From assembly GCA_046269235.1 (NCBI GenBank), contig JBJZOS010000009.1, positions 1 through 64,000 on the forward strand: a DNA stretch of 64,000 nucleotides, read 5' to 3'. The notes below the pieces were generated by a model that was given only the letters and a program-made list of their open reading frames with translations, was not told the DNA's origin and searched no databases. Below, in pieces: positions 60,177 through 64,000 of this stretch (its first letter is position 1; every line of letters begins with the position of its first letter). The stretch comes from Soonwooa sp032078105. GTDB lineage: Bacteria > Bacteroidota > Bacteroidia > Flavobacteriales > Weeksellaceae. Both the position numbers and the translations under genes were made by a program.

Positions 60177-60785
60177 ATGAAAATTATTTGCATAGGTCGA
60201 AACTATTCCGAGCACGCTAAAGAACTTGGCAATGAAGTACCAGAAAATCCTGTAATTTTTATTAAACCAGATACGGCAGTTCTGAAAAAAGATTCCGATT
60301 TCTACATTCCCGAATTTAGTAACGACATCCATTATGAATTGGAAGTTGTTGTTAAAATATCAAAAGGCGGCAAATACATTCAAAAGGAAAATGCAAGTAA
60401 ACATTATGAAGAAATAGGCTTGGGCATTGACTTTACAGCACGCGATTTACAAAGCGAACTAAAAGCAAAAGGCCTTCCTTGGGAACTTGCCAAAGGATTT
60501 GATGGTTCTGCTGCCGTTACAGATCTCGTTAATAAAAGCAATTATGATTTAGCATCATTAAATTTTTCTTTAACAAAAAACGGCGAAAAAGTCCAAAACG
60601 GAAATACAAAGGAGATGATTTTTGATATCGATAGTATTATCGCTTTTGCGTCACAATATTTCACGTTAAGAGTTGGTGATTTAATTTTTACAGGAACGCC
60701 AAAAGGCGTCGGCAAAGTAGAAGAAAATGATATTCTAGAGGGATTTTTGGAGGACAAGAAACTTTTATCATTACGCATACAGTAG
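60177..60785 (+). CDS. fumarylacetoacetate hydrolase family protein
   Basis: A 202-residue FAH-fold protein. CIGRNYSEHAKELGNEVPEN, IHYELEVVVKISKGG (metal-binding E-x-E), GLGIDFTARDLQ, and FTGTPKGVG complete the active-site set. Short FAHD1-like members act as acylpyruvate hydrolases or oxaloacetate decarboxylases; the exact substrate cannot be read from sequence. 38 bp after the exonuclease gene. Confidence 0.93.
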   Translation: MKIICIGRNYSEHAKELGNEVPENPVIFIKPDTAVLKKDSDFYIPEFSNDIHYELEVVVKISKGGKYIQKENASKHYEEIGLGIDFTARDLQSELKAKGLPWELAKGFDGSAAVTDLVNKSNYDLASLNFSLTKNGEKVQNGNTKEMIFDIDSIIAFASQYFTLRVGDLIFTGTPKGVGKVEENDILEGFLEDKKLLSLRIQ

Positions 60786-60912
60786 AACTTTAATTTAAAA
60801 TTCTTATCTTTATAGAAGAGTAAAAGATGGATTTAAAATTAATATTATTGAAATATTAATTTCGAATTAGCATCTTATCTTTAAGATAATCATTAACCTG
60901 AAAATTATAGTC

Positions 60913-61356
60913 ATGAAAAACATTATCCTTCCCATTGACTTTTCTGATAGCACAGAAAAACTTATAGATTATGCCATTTCTTTCGCAAAAGATGTTAATG
61001 CCAAAATCCACCTCATCCATGTAAGTCCGACTGACATTGGATTTGTAATAAGCGATATGGGTTACCAATACTTTCCAGAAGTTGAGGAAAACGAGTTAAA
61101 ATATGAACTGAAAGAACTCAATAGACTCGAGCAATATATTATTGCTCACGATGTTGACGCATCGCACATCCTGAAACAAGGCAACGCATCGGAAGTGATA
61201 ATGGATTATGTTACTGAAAAAACTGGCGATTATATCGTAATGGGATCACACGGCAGAAGCGGAATCTACGATGTTTTTGTTGGATCATTAACTAAAGATT
61301 TGACTAAAAATGCTAACGTCCCAGTTGTTGTAGTCCCTTGTAGAAAAGAAAAATAA
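60913..61356 (+). CDS. universal stress protein (UspA family)
   Basis: A 147-residue single-domain protein. NIILPIDFSDSTEKLIDYAI starts the fold and GSHGRSGIYDVFVGSLTKDL matches the ATP-binding G-2x-G-9x-G-S/T motif, so it is likely of the nucleotide-binding type. Usually induced under starvation or stress. It ends at a bidirectional terminator. Confidence 0.93.
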   Translation: MKNIILPIDFSDSTEKLIDYAISFAKDVNAKIHLIHVSPTDIGFVISDMGYQYFPEVEENELKYELKELNRLEQYIIAHDVDASHILKQGNASEVIMDYVTEKTGDYIVMGSHGRSGIYDVFVGSLTKDLTKNANVPVVVVPCRKEK

Positions 61357-61377
61357 GTTTATTATCTTTTAATAAAA

Positions 61378-61409
61378 TAAAGCCCACATTATGATAATGT
61401 GGGCTTATA
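61378..61409. terminator. bidirectional terminator between usp and DUF6341-like gene
   Basis: AAGCCCACATTAT and ATAATGTGGGCTT form a perfect stem with a one-base loop; A and T runs flank it. It serves the plus-strand stress gene and the minus-strand small membrane gene. Confidence 0.9.
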
Positions 61410-61428
61410 TTTAATATAATCAATTTAT

Positions 61429-61662
61429 TTAACCTTCGTTCTTGTAAAGTTTTGGATCGTAGTAAGGGAATTTACCTTCTGTTTCAGAATGATACTCCTT
61501 ATCCTTATCACCACCTAAAGTAACTACCAAAATATAGCACCAATAAATAAAAAATCCAGATGCTACGATAAATAGTACCCAGTTAAGGAAATTACCTGCA
61601 AAATCAAAGAACCCGAAAGTCCATTTGAAAACACTACCTAAGAATAACCAGAAAGATGTCAT
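61429..61662 (-). CDS. small membrane protein (DUF6341-like)
   Basis: A 77-residue protein with one or two hydrophobic stretches (SFWLFLGSVFKWTFGFFDFA, WVLFIVASGFFIYWCYILVV) and a charged tail ending YYDPKLYKNEG. I recall this pattern in flavobacteria as DUF6341, next to a DUF6427 membrane protein as here. Function is unknown. It is divergent from the next gene, with face-to-face -7 elements between them. Confidence 0.75.
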   Translation of the reverse strand: MTSFWLFLGSVFKWTFGFFDFAGNFLNWVLFIVASGFFIYWCYILVVTLGGDKDKEYHSETEGKFPYYDPKLYKNEG

Positions 61663-61681
61663 TGCTCTTCTTTTTTTAAAT

Positions 61682-61699
61682 TAACTTTGCACAAATTTA
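61682..61699. promoter_or_regulatory. face-to-face -7 elements for the divergent genes
   Basis: On the plus strand TAACTTTG (61682-61689) drives the gene at 61706; on the minus strand TAAATTTG (61692-61699) drives the gene ending at 61662. The two elements point at each other with two bases between, so the polymerases would compete. The -33 elements are not clear. Confidence 0.5.
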
Positions 61700-61705
61700 T
61701 AAAAA

Positions 61706-62614
61706 ATGTTTCGATTACTTTCTAAAGAAAGCAATATTTTTTCAATTCCTGTTTACATTGGTTTTTTACTGCTGATCATCATTGCCTTTAACGCGATGGA
61801 TATCAACAGATTGGATGCGGTATCAGCGGTTATCACTTTCGCTGGGATTTCGTTGGGGTATTTTTTGTTTAATAAGCTCGATCTCACTTACCAAACGCAT
61901 TTGCCGTTGTTTTTATACACATTTTTTGTATTTGCATTCTATCCAGGCGACCTTAGCATCGGTCTAGCAGTCACCTTGCTAATTAACTCATTTTTGCTTT
62001 TAATATTGACCTCAACTAGTGACAAGCTCCGCAAAGGTTCATATCTATTAGTAGGTGCATTATTATGCCTCAATTATCTTTTTCTCCCGATATTTTGGCC
62101 AATGATATTTTTTGTTATTATCCATGTGTTTGTAACCTCGGGAAAAGCTCTTGCTAACCTATTTAGATTAATTTTCGGTGCAATATTAGTTTTAATCGCT
62201 TATTTCAGCATGATGTATTGGATTGATTACAGAAGTTGGGATCCTGATTATTTCCCTTTTACAAAAGAGTTTAAACTTATTGATAAATTCACGAATTTGC
62301 TATTTATTAGCCCGATAATACTTATGATAATCTATGGTATTATGGACCATTTTAAACATTTTAATGAAAAAAGTCCAGCCAGTAAATACAAGTACACATT
62401 TTTATTACTTTTTTCTTTAGCATTATTAATATCCGTAATTTTGTACATGGGAACTAATTACAAAATGCTTTTGGTTTTAGCACTCCCGGTAACAATTATA
62501 CTAAGTCGAATGTTAAAATTTCTTCCCAAATATTGGATGCAAGAAGTTGGGGTTTGGTTAATTTTGGTGTCATTATTTATTTTTAAAATAGCACCATTTA
62601 TATTTCATATTTAG
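61706..62614 (+). CDS. polytopic membrane protein (DUF6427-like)
   Basis: A 302-residue protein made almost wholly of hydrophobic segments (about nine spans; for example LFLPIFWPMIFFVIIHVFV). I recall similar proteins as DUF6427, found only in flavobacteria. No catalytic motif is visible. It ends 2 bp before the DUF3109 gene, so the two are probably cotranscribed. Confidence 0.75.
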   Translation: MFRLLSKESNIFSIPVYIGFLLLIIIAFNAMDINRLDAVSAVITFAGISLGYFLFNKLDLTYQTHLPLFLYTFFVFAFYPGDLSIGLAVTLLINSFLLLILTSTSDKLRKGSYLLVGALLCLNYLFLPIFWPMIFFVIIHVFVTSGKALANLFRLIFGAILVLIAYFSMMYWIDYRSWDPDYFPFTKEFKLIDKFTNLLFISPIILMIIYGIMDHFKHFNEKSPASKYKYTFLLLFSLALLISVILYMGTNYKMLLVLALPVTIILSRMLKFLPKYWMQEVGVWLILVSLFIFKIAPFIFHI

Positions 62615-62616
62615 AC

Positions 62617-63213
62617 ATGATTCAGTTAGAAGATAAATTAATTTCTGAAGATATTTTTTCTGAGGAATTTGTATGTAACCTTGCAAAATGCAAAGGTGCA
62701 TGTTGTGTAGATGGCGATACAGGTGCGCCTTTGGACGAAGACGAACTTCCGATCCTAAAAGAGATTTTCCCAAAAATAAAGCCGTATCTAAGACCCGAAG
62801 GCATCAAAGCGATCGAAGAGCAAGGAACACACGTTATCGATAGCGAAGGTGATTTAGTGACGACTTTGGTCAACAATTCGGAGTGCGCTTATGTTATTTT
62901 TGACGAGAACGGTTGGACAAAATGTGGTATCGAAAAGGCTTATGAAGACGGTGCTATCGACTGGAAGAAACCAATCTCTTGCCACCTTTACCCAATCCGT
63001 GTAACCAACTACAGAACCTTTACCGCACTTAACTACCACGAGTGGCCAATTTGCGACGATGCCTGCACACTTGGTAAAGAATTAAAAGTGAAAATCTATC
63101 AATTCTTAAAAGAGCCTTTAACAAGAAAGTATGGTGCTGAATTCTATCAAGATCTAAGCAATGCTGCTGAAGAATGGGAAAGAGAATATAATTCTAAAGA
63201 ATTTTTAAAATAA
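62617..63213 (+). CDS. DUF3109 family cysteine-rich protein
   Basis: A 198-residue soluble protein. FVCNLAKCKGACCVDGDTGA, CAYVIFDENGWTKCGIEKAY, SCHLYPIRV and CDDACTLG hold eight or more cysteines, as in DUF3109/YkgJ-like proteins thought to bind zinc or an iron-sulfur cluster. The gene stop is at the very edge of rnpB, which is read from the opposite strand, so the two ends touch. Confidence 0.92.
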   Translation: MIQLEDKLISEDIFSEEFVCNLAKCKGACCVDGDTGAPLDEDELPILKEIFPKIKPYLRPEGIKAIEEQGTHVIDSEGDLVTTLVNNSECAYVIFDENGWTKCGIEKAYEDGAIDWKKPISCHLYPIRVTNYRTFTALNYHEWPICDDACTLGKELKVKIYQFLKEPLTRKYGAEFYQDLSNAAEEWEREYNSKEFLK

Positions 63214-63514
63214 AAGAAGTGCTATAAGCCGGATTCTGTGCCCTCCTAGGAGGGCGCTTGTTATTTATCTGATTTGCAGATTACTCTGCAACTTTAGCTG
63301 CTTACCCCTCGCCAACGACCGAGCCGACCTTAACTGGCGATATACTTAGCATTGCACCACATAGAGTTTACCTGGTTTCACTACAGCCGAACTGTACTTG
63401 CTTTCTGTTGCACTTGTCCTACGCTCACGCGTGACGGATGTTATCCGCTATGTTGCTCTTTGGTGTCCGGACTTTCCTACCTTCTCGAAAGAACATCAAC
63501 AAGCCGCACTTCTT
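63214..63514 (-). ncRNA. rnpB: RNase P RNA (bacterial class A)
   Basis: About 300 nt on the minus strand. The 5' side has AGAAGTGCGG and AGGAAAGTCCGGACACCA, the centre GTGCAACAGAAAGCAAGTAC, and the 3' side ACAGAATCCGGCTTATAG followed by GCACTTCT, which pairs with AGAAGTGC as helix P1. These are the universal core segments of rnpB. A strong GCCCTCCTAGGAGGGC stem lies near the 3' part. It processes tRNA 5' ends. A T-rich run after P1 may end transcription; it lies inside the end of the convergent DUF3109 gene. Confidence 0.96.
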
Positions 63515-63579
63515 TTATGCTGCAAAATTATAGTTTTCTGAAACAAGTTCAGATATTTTTTTTAAATAAATAACATCGC

Positions 63580-64000
63580 TTAAGCTAATACTAAACCAAT
63601 TGCTGTGAAAATCAATCCACGCTGAAGGCTTTGGTCTTAGATTTGAACATCCAAAAACTCGAAATGACAAAGAAGAATAACGAAATCCCGAAGAAAGTGT
63701 TAAGCGGAGACAAAGTATCTTTAGATTGTGTCCAGTTGCGACATTTAAATCCCTTGTTTAAAGTACATCATCCAATTTTCGGTTTTATCAACGTCGAAAT
63801 CTTTGATTTTTATTATTCTCCAAGCGCTTTTTCATATAAGTTAGCTTCTAACTTCTTTTCGTATTTAACATCTTTTTTAAGAAAATCCGGATCGCGATAG
63901 ATTAACAATATTCCGCTAATGGCATACACCGCCATAATACCTGCTAAGAAATATCCCAAATAACGATGTACAATTCTCGTAAGAGTTTTTGTGTTTTTGA
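63580..64000 (-). pseudogene. broken PepSY-type small membrane protein (runs off the right edge)
   Basis: The minus strand from 64000 reads KTLTRIVHRYLGYFLAGIMA and VYAISGILLIYRDPDFLKKD in one frame, then shifts to IKIKDFDVDKTENWMMYFKQ before a stop. After a loss of about 50 codons it continues NTFFGISLFFFVISSFWMF and, after another shift, FTAIGLVLA to a stop at 63580. The order matches a small flavobacterial membrane protein with PepSY-associated segments as I remember it. At least two frameshifts and one deletion make it non-functional. The 5' end lies outside the window. Confidence 0.75.

Noticed and set aside
63352..63573. 73-residue plus-strand frame
   Set aside because: It is antisense to RNase P RNA.
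1..64000. CRISPR arrays, toxin-antitoxin pairs, prophage or restriction systems
   Set aside because: No regularly spaced direct repeats, no cas, phage structural, methylase or typical toxin genes were found.

Overview
The window looks like chromosomal DNA of a Flavobacteriia bacterium, most likely in the Chryseobacterium/Epilithonimonas/Kaistella group (family Weeksellaceae). The reasons are the low G+C, promoters of the Bacteroidota type (-33 TTTG, about 19-21 nt, -7 TAnnTTTG), small Bacteroidota families (DUF3467, DUF3109, DUF4468, DUF2147, type B bL31) and a GC-rich intergenic repeat of a kind I associate from memory with Chryseobacterium. Species cannot be fixed from the sequence alone.

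Left part (1-3400): three tandem minus-strand promoters with almost identical cores fire off the left edge, probably into an rRNA operon. They are followed by a decayed IS982-family element, an SDR oxidoreductase, a frameshifted tyrosine-integrase remnant and a small unknown protein. Next (3385-19308, minus strand) is a capsule/exopolysaccharide operon. Read in transcription order it encodes an outer-membrane barrel protein, Wza, Wzc, a flippase, a pyruvyltransferase, a nitroreductase, an acyltransferase, two GT4 glycosyltransferases, an EpsG-like polymerase, a GT2, a GNAT protein, a second acyltransferase and a polysaccharide deacetylase. Most genes overlap by 1-11 bases. No initiating phosphoglycosyltransferase or nucleotide-sugar gene is present. 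A 21-codon scar of a GT4 gene start shows past recombination.

Middle (19950-55920): rpmE2 and glyA (plus strand), then a long minus-strand block. In transcription order this is pdhB, rpsU, xerC, hpf, four tRNAs (Thr-TGT, Tyr-GTA, Gly-TCC, Thr-GGT), tuf, tRNA-Trp, secE, nusG, rplK, rplA, rplJ, rplL, rpoB, rpoC and a DUF3467 gene. It is the widely conserved tRNA-tuf-secE-nusG-rplKAJL-rpoBC order, also found in E. coli as thrU-tyrU-glyT-thrT-tufB and onward. Here it is broken twice. Between the tRNAs and tuf lie a two-component system, a CzcCBA-type metal efflux system and two secreted proteins. Between rplL and rpoB lie Tex and three secreted/surface proteins. Terminators and separate promoters mark the pieces as independent units.

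Right part (56031-64000): a DUF2147 lipocalin-like protein, an LTA-synthase-like sulfatase-fold membrane enzyme, pssA, a DnaQ-like exonuclease, an FAH-family protein, a universal stress protein, two small Bacteroidota membrane families, a DUF3109 protein, RNase P RNA (minus strand) and a broken membrane-protein gene running off the right edge.

The observation I rate highest is the GC-rich repeat present twice (about 19668-19818 and 54732-54900). Its flanks are conserved while its hairpin arms differ in sequence but stay complementary, which points to a structured RNA or RNA-like mobile repeat. Also notable are the shared inverted-repeat core of the stable-RNA promoters and the two breaks in the conserved transcription/translation cluster. 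I saw no CRISPR array, intact transposon or obvious defence system.
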